A DNA stretch of 64,000 bases, from assembly GCA_035388225.1 (NCBI GenBank), contig DAOOPM010000012.1, positions 1-64,000 on the forward strand, in the 5' to 3' direction. Under the pieces are notes generated by a model. The model was given only the letters and a program-made list of their open reading frames with translations, did not search any database and was not told the origin of the DNA. Positions 18,129 to 27,695 of the stretch are shown one piece after another (the first letter of the stretch is position 1; each line of letters starts with the position of its first letter). The DNA is from SB25 sp029560875 (GTDB lineage Bacteria > Bacteroidota > Bacteroidia > Bacteroidales > Tenuifilaceae). The position numbers were made by a program, and so were the translations under genes.

Positions 18129-19754
18129 ATGAAGACAATTTGCTTTTACTTTCAGGTTCACCAGCCATACAGATTAAGGAGATATCGCTTTTTCGATATT
18201 GGTAAAAACCATAACTATTTCGACGACTTTGCCAATAGGTCAATTATGCGCAAAGTTGCCGAAAAGTGCTACCTGCCTACCAATAAGTTGATGCTCGACC
18301 TGATTAATGAGTATGGCTATAGGTTCAAAATATCGTACTCCATATCGGGCACGGCACTCGACCAATTTGAGCAATATGCTCCCGACGTTTTGGATAGTTT
18401 TAGAAAGTTAGCAGAAACTGGCTGTGTGGAATTTTTGGCCGAAACGCATTCGCACTCACTATCTGCACTCAAAAATAAGGACGAATTCTACCGCCAAATC
18501 GAAAGCCAAACCAAACGGTTGGAGGAACTAGTTGGCTACAAGCCAAAAACCTTCCGCAACACCGAGTTAATTTATTCCGACGAAATTGGAGCAATGGTTG
18601 CTGACCTTGGCTATAAAGCAATGTTAACCGAGGGCGCTAAGCATATCCTTGGATGGAAGAGTTCCAATTTCCTTTACGCAAATGCTATAAATCCAAAATT
18701 AAAGTTACTGCTTAAAAATTTCAGGTTAAGCGATGATATTGCCTTCCGATTCTCAAACCGCGATTGGAGCGAATGGCCATTAACCACGGAAAAGTTTGTT
18801 CATTGGCTCAACAACATCGACCCAAAGGAGGAAATTGTAAACCTATTTATGGACTACGAGACATTTGGCGAACACCAATGGGCCGAAACTGGGATTTTCG
18901 ATTTTATGCGTGCTCTACCCGGCAGGGTTTTCAGCAGTTCAAACTTCGAATTCCTTACCCCTTCGGAGGCTGCCGACAAACATCAACCAATTGCTTTACT
19001 GCATGTTCCATATCCAATATCCTGGGCCGATGAGGAACGCGACCTTACCGCTTGGCTTGGAAATGAACTTCAAGATGAGGCATTTAATCACCTCTACTCA
19101 CTTTCCGACAAGATAGACAAGTTGAATGATGCCGATTTAAAACGCGATTGGCTATACCTACAAACTAGCGACCATTTCTACTACATGTGTACCAAATGGT
19201 TCAGCGATGGTGATGTGCACAAGTACTTCAACCCTTACGATTCTCCCTACGAAGCATTCATTAACTTTATGAATGTGCTTAGCGATTTTACTATCCGCTT
19301 AAAATCCAAAATCCTTGAGTTGAACTACTTTGCAAATACTAAAGTTGATATGGAGGAGATAGATATCCTGATTCAACTTTATAAGCAAAAAATGCTTGAG
19401 TTAGTCAAAATTAAAGGAGGTGAAATTATTAATGGTAACGGAAATGGCTTTGCAAAAAATGCTGAGGAAGTTTCAGAAGTCAAGAAAACAAAGCCAAAAA
19501 CCGGAACAAAGACTAAGCAGTCAAAAAAACTTACGTCCGAAAAACCTAAGGTTGTAAGCAAAGAAAAAACAACCTCTGTAAAAGTTAGTGCGAGCAAGGT
19601 TAAATCGATTAAAGCAAAATCTGGAACAGAAACCACTAAACCTAAAGCGCCCAAAACTGTTAAGAAAACATCAACCTCAAAGGTTGAGAGTAAATCCAAA
19701 GCAACAAAAGGTGTAGTGAAAAAATCGGCCAGTAAAACAAAAAAAGCAAAGTGA
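18129..19754 (+). CDS. GH57 glycoside hydrolase with long lysine-rich tail
   Basis: 541 residues from the ATG at 18129 (a GTG directly before it is also possible). Residues 1 to about 430 are a GH57 alpha-amylase/glucanotransferase-like domain: FYFQVHQPYRLR at the start, TFRNTELIY holding the expected nucleophile Glu, and MDYETFGEH holding the expected acid Asp. The last roughly 95 residues are a low-complexity Lys/Ser/Thr/Ala tail with many KxxK, PK and TKK units, similar in composition to histone H1-like tails. It is in frame and uninterrupted. The third glycogen-operon gene, 23 bp before the synthase-phosphorylase fusion. Confidence 0.85.
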   Translation: MKTICFYFQVHQPYRLRRYRFFDIGKNHNYFDDFANRSIMRKVAEKCYLPTNKLMLDLINEYGYRFKISYSISGTALDQFEQYAPDVLDSFRKLAETGCVEFLAETHSHSLSALKNKDEFYRQIESQTKRLEELVGYKPKTFRNTELIYSDEIGAMVADLGYKAMLTEGAKHILGWKSSNFLYANAINPKLKLLLKNFRLSDDIAFRFSNRDWSEWPLTTEKFVHWLNNIDPKEEIVNLFMDYETFGEHQWAETGIFDFMRALPGRVFSSSNFEFLTPSEAADKHQPIALLHVPYPISWADEERDLTAWLGNELQDEAFNHLYSLSDKIDKLNDADLKRDWLYLQTSDHFYYMCTKWFSDGDVHKYFNPYDSPYEAFINFMNVLSDFTIRLKSKILELNYFANTKVDMEEIDILIQLYKQKMLELVKIKGGEIINGNGNGFAKNAEEVSEVKKTKPKTGTKTKQSKKLTSEKPKVVSKEKTTSVKVSASKVKSIKAKSGTETTKPKAPKTVKKTSTSKVESKSKATKGVVKKSASKTKKAK

Positions 19755-19777
19755 TGTATTGCAAACAATAAAAAACA

Positions 19778-22700
19778 ATGGATATGAAGGATAAACTATT
19801 AAAACCCGATTACCTATTCGAGGTTAGCTGGGAAGTTTGCAACAAAGTGGGGGGAATTCACACTGTAATATCCACCAAAGCGTTGAGTATCGAAAATGAA
19901 CTCAAGAATAACTACATACTTATTGGCCCCGATGTTATAAAAGACACTGAGCACAATCCTGAATTCATTCCGGATTCAACCCTTTTTGCATCGTGGAGAC
20001 AAAAAGCATTTGAGGAAGGACTACCTATTCGTATTGGACGCTGGAATATCCCTTGTAAGCCAATTGCGATTATCATCAACTTTTCCGGCCTCATCTCAAA
20101 AAAAGATGAAGTATTTAGGCTGTTCTGGGAACAATTCAAACTCGACTCCATATCGGGTCAATGGGATTACATTGAGCCTGCATTGTTTGGATATGCTGCA
20201 GGTAGAGTTATTGAAAGTTTCACAAACTTCCACCTGAGCTTACGACACCGGGTTGTTGCTCAGTTCCATGAGTGGATGACAGGCACAGGCCTGCTTTACC
20301 TCAAAATGAATGTACCTCAAATTGGCACAGTTTTTACCACCCACGCTACTGCTTTAGGCCGAAGCATTGCTGGGAACAACGTTCCCCTGTACAACAACAT
20401 GGAAAAATTCGACCCCGACAATAAATCCCGGGAGTTCAACATTATATCAAAACAATCGTTGGAGAAAATTACCGCGCAGGAAGCCGACTGTTTCACCACC
20501 GTAAGCGAAATAACCGCAAGGGAATGTAACCATTTTTTGGAAAAAAAAGTCGATTTAATCACACCAAACGGCTTTGAGAACACCTTTGTGCCCGAGTCCG
20601 ATGAGTTCAAACTTCGTCGACTTGAGGGCAAAATAAAATTTTACGAAGTTGCAGAGGCTATGCTTGCCCACGATGTAGCAAAGGATAGCCTTGTTATTGG
20701 CATTAGCGGAAGGTACGAATTCAAAAACAAAGGTATCGATGTGTTTATTGATGCCTTAGGCCGACTTAACCAAGAAAATAGCTTAAACAAAGAAGTTCTT
20801 GCATTCCTTTTAATTCCAGCAGGACATCACGGCCCAAGAAAAGATGTTTTTCAAAACTTACGCGATAAAGACAAGGATTTTGGAAATTACATTATTCTCG
20901 ACGACACTCACGTAACGCATTACCTTAACGACCCGGATACGGAACCTATACTTCGCAAAATCAGGTCGGTTGGATTGAATAATTCATCATCGGATAAGGT
21001 AAAAATATTCTGGGTTCCTTGTTACCTGAATGGAGAAGACGGAATCTTCAATAAGCCATACTATGATTTACTTATAGGTATGGATGTTACTGTATTTCCT
21101 TCGTACTATGAACCTTGGGGATACACTCCGCTTGAGAGCTTGGCATTTAAGGTTCCGACAATTACCACCTCGCTCGCAGGCTTTGGAGATTGGGTTAACA
21201 AACACTATAGCAAGCCAAAAGATGCAATAAAAGTTATACACCGTAGCGACGATAACGACTCCGAGGTGGTTGACCAAATTGTCACAAGCCTTCAATGGTA
21301 TATCAAACTCGATATGGCTAAGCGAAACGACTTGATGGAGAACGCTGGCGATATTGCCAATATTGCACTTTGGAGCAACTTCGTGGATTACTACTATAAT
21401 GCATACGACATTGCCCTTAACTGCGTTGGCGAACGCACACACCGATTTATGGAATTTGAACGCCAAGAGGTGTTACCTTCAATAGAGAGAAAATTCCGTT
21501 TAAATCAACCATCGTGGGTTCGATTAATAGTCCAGAAGAGTTTACCAGAAAAACTAAAATCGCTCGACGATTTATCGCGTAACCTTTGGTGGTCGTGGAG
21601 CATTGAGGCAAATGAACTGTTTGAATCTATAGATAAAGAACTTTGGGTACGATGCGAGCAAAACCCTATACTTTTCTTGGAAAGAATTAGTTTACCTCGT
21701 TTCCAAGAATTAGAGCACGATAGCAGTTTTGTAGAAAAACTGCACTCAACATACCTGAAGTTCACATCTTATATGATGCAGAAATACCAGCGCAAGGGAC
21801 CAAAAATTGCGTACTTCAGCATGGAGTTTGGACTTCACAGCTCATTAAAACTTTACTCTGGTGGTTTGGGCGTACTTGCTGGCGACTACCTAAAAGAGGC
21901 ATCGGATAGCAATGTGGATTTGGTTGGTATAGGTTTGCTTTACCGTTACGGCTACTTTACACAAAACCTTACAGCATCGGGGCAACAAATTGCTGTTTAC
22001 GACCAGCAAAATTTCACTCAAACACTGGCTAATCCTGTTAGAGATGAGAATGGCAAGTGGGTTACTGTTAATGTTGCAATGCCTGGCCGTTTGGTTCACG
22101 CTCGCATATGGAAGGTTGATGTTGGTAGAACTGAGCTGTACTTGCTCGATACCGATTTTGAAGATAATCTGGTTCAGGATAGGTCGATAACTCACCACTT
22201 GTACGGTGGCGATTTGGAGAATCGCTTTAAGCAAGAAATGGTGCTCGGAATTGGAGGTGTTAGGGCACTTAAAGCGCTAGGAATTGATGCAGATGTTTTC
22301 CACATAAACGAGGGTCACGCTGCATTCATAGGCCTTGAGCGATTAAGAGGCTACATTTGGGGCGAAAAACTGGCTTTCAACGAAGCTGTTGAAGTGGTTA
22401 GAGCATCAAGCCTATACACCACTCACACCCCTGTTCCTGCAGGCCACGATGCGTTTCCAGAGGAAATGGTCAGGGTTTACATGGCACACTACCCCGAAAG
22501 GCTGAAAATTACCTGGGAGCAATTTATGGATTTAGGCAGAACCATTCCTGGCGATTCATCTCAGAAATTTTCGATGAGTAATTTGGCGGCAACTCTCTCG
22601 CAGGAAATTAATGGTGTTAGCTGGCTTCACGGAGAAGTTAGCCGAAAAATGTTTGCTAGCATCTGGCCGTGCTATTTCCCCAATGAACTTCACGTTAGTT

Positions 22701-24037
22701 ATGTTACCAATGGTGTTCACTATCCTACTTGGGCCGCAAAGGAATGGCGAAACCTACTGGAGAATGGCTCCGACAAATCGGGCGAAACATACCAACAACC
22801 AGCTTGGGGCGAGTTAGAAAACATTCCCGACTCAAAAATTTGGGATATTAGAAACACCTTAAGGCGACGCCTAATAAATCTCATCGACAGAAGACTAAAC
22901 GAACCGGGAATGATTCGTTTTGAGAGTCCAAGGCAAGTTATTGAAATACAAGAACGGCTCGACCCAAAAATTCTAACCATTGGTTTTGCCCGCCGCTTTG
23001 CCACATACAAACGCGCACATCTGCTATTCAAGGATTTGGACCGTTTGGATGAACTTGTAAATAACCCTGAGCATCCTGTTCAATTCTTCTTTGCAGGTAA
23101 AGCACACCCGAACGATAAGGCAGGACAGGATTTAATCAAAAAAATTATTGAAATATCAAAACAACCTCGATTCCTTGGTAGAATTGTGTTCCTTCAAAAC
23201 TACGATATGGAATTAGCAAAGCATATGGTGCAGGGAGTTGACATATGGCTGAACACACCTACCCGACCATTGGAAGCTTCTGGCACCAGTGGACAAAAAG
23301 CTGTAATGAATGGAGTGCTACACTTCAGCGTTCTCGATGGATGGTGGGTTGAAGGCTACCGCGAAGGCGCAGGATGGGCACTGCCAATGGAAAGCACCTA
23401 TTCCGAACATGAGTTTCAAGACGAACTGGATGCCGAAATGATATATACAATACTCGAAAACGAAGTAGTTCCTGCATTCTACCAAAGAAATGCCGAGGAT
23501 GTTCCAGAGAAATGGGTTGGCTTTATCAAAAAATCGGTTAGCCAAGTTGCATCGAACTTCACCACACTTAGGATGATAACCGACTACCAGAATCGTTTCT
23601 ACAGCAAGCTTTACCAACGCTCATCAGAACTTATTGATGATGATTATGATACTGCAAAGAAAATTGCTGCTTGGAAACGCAGAATTCAACGCAACTGGGA
23701 GGAAATTGAAGTTATTCAGGTTAAACAATTTAATATGGCACGCGAGGCTATATATCTTGGCAAGGAGTACACCGCTGAGGTAATACTTGACTTAGGCTCA
23801 TTGGGTCCGGACGAAGTTGGTGTTGAAATGGTTGTAGCCGACCTAATAGAAAGTCAAGAGGTTAAAGTGAAACGGGTTCACGAGTTTGAACTTCAATCTT
23901 TTGAGGGGTCAAGAGCTGTTTATCGTTTAAACATAATACCCGTAGAACCTGGAGCATTTGAATGCGGTGTTAGAATTTTCCCGAAAAATTCTATGTTACC
24001 TCACAGAATGGACTTCTGCATGGTAAGGTGGGTTTAG
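19778..24037 (+). CDS. Glycogen synthase (GT3) - alpha-glucan phosphorylase (GT35) fusion
   Basis: 1419 residues, two enzymes in one chain. Residues 1 to about 560 resemble GT3 (eukaryote-like) glycogen synthase: LFEVSWEVCNKVGGIHTVIS, QFHEWMTGTGLLYLK, TTHATALGR, and a C-terminal YYEPWGYTPLESLAF motif. From about 575 a DUF3417-like segment (DDLSRNLWWSWS) opens the phosphorylase half, with YFSMEFGLH, GGLGVLAGDYLKEASD, HINEGHAAF and the PLP-lysine motif EASGTSGQKAVMNG (Lys1174). A roughly 100-residue C-terminal extension follows. Synthesis (nucleotide-sugar) and phosphorolysis of the same polymer are thus tethered. The type is familiar in Bacteroidota by recollection. Confidence 0.92.
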   Translation: MDMKDKLLKPDYLFEVSWEVCNKVGGIHTVISTKALSIENELKNNYILIGPDVIKDTEHNPEFIPDSTLFASWRQKAFEEGLPIRIGRWNIPCKPIAIIINFSGLISKKDEVFRLFWEQFKLDSISGQWDYIEPALFGYAAGRVIESFTNFHLSLRHRVVAQFHEWMTGTGLLYLKMNVPQIGTVFTTHATALGRSIAGNNVPLYNNMEKFDPDNKSREFNIISKQSLEKITAQEADCFTTVSEITARECNHFLEKKVDLITPNGFENTFVPESDEFKLRRLEGKIKFYEVAEAMLAHDVAKDSLVIGISGRYEFKNKGIDVFIDALGRLNQENSLNKEVLAFLLIPAGHHGPRKDVFQNLRDKDKDFGNYIILDDTHVTHYLNDPDTEPILRKIRSVGLNNSSSDKVKIFWVPCYLNGEDGIFNKPYYDLLIGMDVTVFPSYYEPWGYTPLESLAFKVPTITTSLAGFGDWVNKHYSKPKDAIKVIHRSDDNDSEVVDQIVTSLQWYIKLDMAKRNDLMENAGDIANIALWSNFVDYYYNAYDIALNCVGERTHRFMEFERQEVLPSIERKFRLNQPSWVRLIVQKSLPEKLKSLDDLSRNLWWSWSIEANELFESIDKELWVRCEQNPILFLERISLPRFQELEHDSSFVEKLHSTYLKFTSYMMQKYQRKGPKIAYFSMEFGLHSSLKLYSGGLGVLAGDYLKEASDSNVDLVGIGLLYRYGYFTQNLTASGQQIAVYDQQNFTQTLANPVRDENGKWVTVNVAMPGRLVHARIWKVDVGRTELYLLDTDFEDNLVQDRSITHHLYGGDLENRFKQEMVLGIGGVRALKALGIDADVFHINEGHAAFIGLERLRGYIWGEKLAFNEAVEVVRASSLYTTHTPVPAGHDAFPEEMVRVYMAHYPERLKITWEQFMDLGRTIPGDSSQKFSMSNLAATLSQEINGVSWLHGEVSRKMFASIWPCYFPNELHVSYVTNGVHYPTWAAKEWRNLLENGSDKSGETYQQPAWGELENIPDSKIWDIRNTLRRRLINLIDRRLNEPGMIRFESPRQVIEIQERLDPKILTIGFARRFATYKRAHLLFKDLDRLDELVNNPEHPVQFFFAGKAHPNDKAGQDLIKKIIEISKQPRFLGRIVFLQNYDMELAKHMVQGVDIWLNTPTRPLEASGTSGQKAVMNGVLHFSVLDGWWVEGYREGAGWALPMESTYSEHEFQDELDAEMIYTILENEVVPAFYQRNAEDVPEKWVGFIKKSVSQVASNFTTLRMITDYQNRFYSKLYQRSSELIDDDYDTAKKIAAWKRRIQRNWEEIEVIQVKQFNMAREAIYLGKEYTAEVILDLGSLGPDEVGVEMVVADLIESQEVKVKRVHEFELQSFEGSRAVYRLNIIPVEPGAFECGVRIFPKNSMLPHRMDFCMVRWV

Positions 24038-24042
24038 CAAAA

Positions 24043-24082
24043 ATGCTGGCTGATAATTTATTACAACAACTTCAGCCAGCAT
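24043..24082 (+). terminator. Hairpin after the glycogen operon
   Basis: Perfect 11-nt arms ATGCTGGCTGA (24043-24053) and TCAGCCAGCAT (24072-24082) around an 18-nt loop, 6 bp after the fusion gene's stop. No T-tract follows, so it may stabilise the 3' end rather than terminate. Confidence 0.45.
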
Positions 24083-24118
24083 GCAATCCGTTTGTCACCC
24101 AAAACAAAACTTTCGTCC

Positions 24119-24168
24119 ACTCATACAAGTCGTACGTCTACGGCTTGTTAAACTTTGTCAACATGAGT
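24119..24168 (+). repeat. Two-tier inverted repeat upstream of ribF
   Basis: Inner stem ACAAGTCGTA (24125-24134) / TACGGCTTGT (24139-24148), 10 bp with one G-U pair and a 4-nt loop; outer ACTCAT (24119-24124) / ATGAGT (24163-24168). It ends 74 bp before the ribF ATG. It could be a 5' leader structure or a protein-binding palindrome. Confidence 0.4.
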
Positions 24169-24242
24169 AATGTTAAAAATGTAATTCGTTGAAATAATAA
24201 ACTAAAATTAGCATCTTAGCAAGTCCAACCCATAGCGTTTTT

Positions 24243-25220
24243 ATGATTATTGTCCAGAAACCCGAACAAACCAAAGGAAGAGAAATTGCCCTTACCATGG
24301 GCTTTTTCGATGGCGTTCACGCTGGGCACAGAACTCTCATTGATGGTGTTCTGAAATCTGCAGAACTAATGGGGCTGGGTTCAGCTGTTCTAACATTTTG
24401 GCCACATCCAAGGCTTGTTCTACAAAAAGACCCTGAAAAATTAAGGTTTTTGACAACTCTTAACGAAAAATCAAAGATTGTATCGAAATGCGGTATCGAT
24501 TTTTTGATTGTTCAGGAGTTCACCCCTCAATATATCAATTTGGAACCAGAGGCTTTTATCAATCATCTTGTTAAAGATTACCACGTAAAGCATTTTGTGG
24601 TTGGAGCCGACCATAGATTTGGGAAAGGTGGTTCAGGGAATGCCGATTTACTTAAACAGCTAAGCCATGAGCATGGCTACACAGTTGAAGTAATTGAACA
24701 ACTAATTGTTGATGGCGTAAATATTAGTTCCACAAAAATACGAGAAGCATTAATTAAAGGTGATATTGACCGGGCAAACCATATGCTTGGTTACCCTTAC
24801 CTAATTACAGGCGCAGTGGAATCGGGCAATCAGGTTGGTAGGCAAATTGGATTCCCCACAGCCAATATTCGCCCAAACGACCCATTAAAACTTATCCCAC
24901 TTGAAGGTGTTTATGCAGTTGTAGTTAATATTGATGGTGAGATAAAACAAGGCATGCTCAATATTGGCTTCCGACCAACTATTGAAAGTAGTCGCCGACA
25001 AACCATTGAAGTTCATATTTTTGATTTCGACAAAGAAATCTATAACTCAGGTATCGAAATTGCATTAATTAAGCGTTTACGAAACGAAAAACGCTTCCCC
25101 TCTGTTGAACACCTAAAGCATCAACTTGACAAAGACAAGGAAATTGCCATTGAAGTTCTAAAAGGGCACAGTTCCTACTCATTTCAAAACTTATTCCTAA
25201 CTTTGCGTACAACAAAGTAG
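24243..25220 (+). CDS. ribF: Bifunctional riboflavin kinase / FAD synthetase
   Basis: 325 residues. N-terminal FAD synthetase nucleotidyltransferase domain with GFFDGVHAGHR, VGADHRFGKGG and ISSTKIREAL; C-terminal riboflavin kinase domain (about 185-310) with GRQIGFPTANI and LNIGFRPT. It makes FMN then FAD from riboflavin and ATP in the cytoplasm. Full length. No FMN-riboswitch consensus was recognised upstream, though a hairpin is present at 24119-24168. ahcY follows 24 bp later. Confidence 0.95.
   Translation: MIIVQKPEQTKGREIALTMGFFDGVHAGHRTLIDGVLKSAELMGLGSAVLTFWPHPRLVLQKDPEKLRFLTTLNEKSKIVSKCGIDFLIVQEFTPQYINLEPEAFINHLVKDYHVKHFVVGADHRFGKGGSGNADLLKQLSHEHGYTVEVIEQLIVDGVNISSTKIREALIKGDIDRANHMLGYPYLITGAVESGNQVGRQIGFPTANIRPNDPLKLIPLEGVYAVVVNIDGEIKQGMLNIGFRPTIESSRRQTIEVHIFDFDKEIYNSGIEIALIKRLRNEKRFPSVEHLKHQLDKDKEIAIEVLKGHSSYSFQNLFLTLRTTK
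25198..25205 (+). promoter_or_regulatory. Candidate -7 box for ahcY inside ribF
   Basis: TAACTTTG (followed by C) in the last codons of ribF, 39 bp before the ahcY ATG. It matches TAnnTTTG, but no TTTG element is seen at the right distance. It could give ahcY its own transcript. Confidence 0.35.
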
Positions 25221-25244
25221 TTTTCAAAATTTAATAACAACATA

Positions 25245-26663
25245 ATGGAACAAGCAAAAACATCATCCTTATCTTACAAGGTAAAGGACATTAAACTTGC
25301 CGATTGGGGTAGAAAGGAAATTGAGATTGCCGAAAAGGAAATGCCCGGATTAATGGCTATTCGCAAAAAGTTTGGCACTCAGAAACCGCTTAAGGGCGCT
25401 CGTATTATGGGCTCTCTGCATATGACAATTCAAACAGCAGTGCTAATTGAAACTTTAAAAGAACTTGGCGCTGATGTTCGTTGGGCAAGCTGCAACATCT
25501 TTTCAACTCAGGATCACGCTGCTGCTGCAATTGCTGCCGCAGGAATTCCAGTTTTTGCTTGGAAAGGCGAAACCCTTGAAGAGTACTGGTGGTGTACAGA
25601 ACAGGCCTTATCGTTCCCAAACAGCCAAGGTCCAAACTTAATTGTTGACGATGGTGGCGATGCCACCCTACTTATTCACTGGGGTTACAAGGCCGAAAAC
25701 AATAAGGAATTCCTAAATCGCAAGGCAGAAAGCCACGAGGAAGGAGTTATTCTAAATCTACTGAAAGAAACTCTTGCAAAAGAACCAAACAAATGGCACA
25801 ACCTTGTTAAAGAGTGGAAAGGAGTTTCGGAGGAAACAACCACTGGAGTTCATAGGTTATACCAAATGAAGGAGCGTAACGAGTTGCTTGTTCCTGCAAT
25901 CAACGTTAACGACTCGGTTACAAAGAGTAAATTCGATAACCTTTACGGCTGCCGTGAATCGTTAGCCGATGGTATTAAGCGCGCCACTGATGTTATGCTT
26001 GCGGGTAAAGTGGTTGTTGTTTGTGGCTATGGTGATGTTGGTAAAGGTTGCGCCAAGAGCATGCGCTCATACGGTTCGCGCGTTATTGTAACTGAAATAG
26101 ACCCAATTTGTGCGCTACAAGCAGCAATGGAAGGGTTTGAAATCAAACCTCTAGAGGATGCTCTTGACGAAGGCAACATTTACGTTACAACTACTGGCAA
26201 CTGCGATATTATCACCCTTGAGCATATGTACAAGATGAAGGACCAAGCAATTGTTTGCAACATTGGTCACTTCGATAATGAAATTCAAGTCGACAGATTA
26301 AACAACGATAAAAACATCAAGAAAGTAACTGTTAAACCACAGGTTGACCAGTACTACTTCCCTGATGGAAAATCGATGTTTTTACTTGCCGAAGGCCGTT
26401 TAGTGAACCTTGGATGCGCAACCGGTCACCCAAGTTTTGTGATGAGTAATAGTTTTAGCAACCAAACCCTGGCGCAAATTGAACTTTGGACAAAGAAACT
26501 TGATGTTGATGTTTACCGCTTACCAAAGGAACTCGACGAGGAGGTTGCTCGCCTACACCTTGAGCAAATTGGAGTAAAACTAACCAAGTTAAGCCAAAAA
26601 CAGGCCGATTACATTGGTGTTAAAGTTGAAGGTCCATACAAACCAGAACACTACAGGTACTAA
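25245..26663 (+). CDS. ahcY: S-adenosylhomocysteine hydrolase
   Basis: 472 residues, full length. GSLHMTIQTAVLIETL and the STQDHAAAAIA stretch near the N-terminus, the Rossmann NAD-binding motif VVCGYGDVGKGCA, and the family C-terminus EGPYKPEHYRY. It hydrolyses S-adenosylhomocysteine to adenosine and homocysteine with bound NAD, in the cytoplasm, keeping the activated methyl cycle running. Followed by a strong terminator at 26683. Confidence 0.97.
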   Translation: MEQAKTSSLSYKVKDIKLADWGRKEIEIAEKEMPGLMAIRKKFGTQKPLKGARIMGSLHMTIQTAVLIETLKELGADVRWASCNIFSTQDHAAAAIAAAGIPVFAWKGETLEEYWWCTEQALSFPNSQGPNLIVDDGGDATLLIHWGYKAENNKEFLNRKAESHEEGVILNLLKETLAKEPNKWHNLVKEWKGVSEETTTGVHRLYQMKERNELLVPAINVNDSVTKSKFDNLYGCRESLADGIKRATDVMLAGKVVVVCGYGDVGKGCAKSMRSYGSRVIVTEIDPICALQAAMEGFEIKPLEDALDEGNIYVTTTGNCDIITLEHMYKMKDQAIVCNIGHFDNEIQVDRLNNDKNIKKVTVKPQVDQYYFPDGKSMFLLAEGRLVNLGCATGHPSFVMSNSFSNQTLAQIELWTKKLDVDVYRLPKELDEEVARLHLEQIGVKLTKLSQKQADYIGVKVEGPYKPEHYRY

Positions 26664-26682
26664 TAATTTAAATATTCAAAAC

Positions 26683-26716
26683 AAAAACTGCGAGGCCATA
26701 TGGTTTCGCAGTTTTT
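26683..26716. terminator. Bidirectional terminator between ahcY and queG
   Basis: 16-nt arms (26683-26698 and 26701-26716) that pair throughout, two as G-U, with A-rich and T-rich outer ends. The right arm touches the queG stop at 26715, so it serves both convergent genes. Confidence 0.8.
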
Positions 26717-27635
26717 ATTTTTGTTGATGAATGCTCTTTACAGCCAACATTACCTTTTCATAGCCAGCACGCATTAAGGGCGTTTCGGCAAATAATTCCC
26801 CGAATTCAGTTTCCGACATACCGACTAGCTGCTCGGGTAACAATTCATTCAACTTTTCAGCCTGGAGTTGAGGATGATTTTTAATTGCAGCCTTTTTGTT
26901 CCAAGGACAGGCCTCCTGGCAAATATCGCAACCAAAACACCAATTGTTTAGCATTGAAAACTCTTGCTCTGTTAATGGAGTTTTTTTCTCAATGTTGATG
27001 TATGAAATACATTTACTGGCATCAATCACTAGGGGTTTAACTATTGCTCCTGTAGGACAAGCATCAACACATCGGGTACAATTCCCACACCTATTAGGAA
27101 TCTCATTGTTTGTAGGTTCAATCTCAACATCAACAATAAGTTCACCAATAAAAACGTATGACCCAAGAGCAGGGTGAATAAGATTTGAGCTTTTCCCTAT
27201 CCAACCTAAGCCAGATTTCACAGCCCAAGCACGTTCCAAAACTGGAGCTGAGTCAACAAATGCTCGTCCATTAACAGAGCCAAACTCCTCCCTAATTCGG
27301 CTCAACAAATCAAAAAGCATAGTTTTTATCACCAAATGATAATCGGGGCCAAGTGCATAACGTGATATTTTTGGAGGATTTTTAATTATGGATAAATCCT
27401 CTCGTTTATAGCTAAGTAAAACGCTAATGACCGATTTTGCATTGGGAACAATTAATGCGGGATTCAAACGCATTTCAAAATTCTTAGCCATATAGGCCAT
27501 TTCAGCGTGATGTCCGTTGGAAATCCAATCAGCTAAACGTTCCTTCTCCTCAACCAACTCCGAAACAACGCTAACTCCGCAGGCATCAAACCCAACCTCG
27601 GTGGCTAGTTCTACTATGCGAAGATTTGGAATCAT
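26715..27635 (-). CDS. queG: Epoxyqueuosine reductase
   Basis: 306 residues. N-terminal DUF1730 domain and two 4Fe-4S ferredoxin motifs, CGNCTRCVDACPTGAI and CFGCDICQEACPWNKKA, as in QueG. The conserved FVDSAPVLERAWAVKSGLGW segment includes the catalytic Asp. It reduces epoxyqueuosine to queuosine in tRNA using cobalamin. Cytoplasmic. It is 60 bp downstream of a GT2 gene on the same strand; the spacer is low-complexity and AT-rich. Confidence 0.94.
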   Translation of the reverse strand: MIPNLRIVELATEVGFDACGVSVVSELVEEKERLADWISNGHHAEMAYMAKNFEMRLNPALIVPNAKSVISVLLSYKREDLSIIKNPPKISRYALGPDYHLVIKTMLFDLLSRIREEFGSVNGRAFVDSAPVLERAWAVKSGLGWIGKSSNLIHPALGSYVFIGELIVDVEIEPTNNEIPNRCGNCTRCVDACPTGAIVKPLVIDASKCISYINIEKKTPLTEQEFSMLNNWCFGCDICQEACPWNKKAAIKNHPQLQAEKLNELLPEQLVGMSETEFGELFAETPLMRAGYEKVMLAVKSIHQQK

Positions 27636-27695
27636 TTTGTTTATTGGTTGAAAGTAAATATTGTGACTTAGGAATTGACTTATTGGCTAATTAAC

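Noticed and set aside
24038..24242. FMN riboswitch upstream of ribF
   Set aside because: The conserved FMN riboswitch core was not seen in the 205 bp before ribF; only unrelated hairpins are present.
25221..25244. SAH or SAM riboswitch before ahcY
   Set aside because: Only 24 bp separate ribF and ahcY, too little for such an element.
27636..27695. Attachment site or IS remnant between queG and GT2 (and the similar spacer at 52799-52895)
   Set aside because: Both are low-complexity TTATTGG/AACTAATTA-type filler without clean terminal repeats or ORFs.
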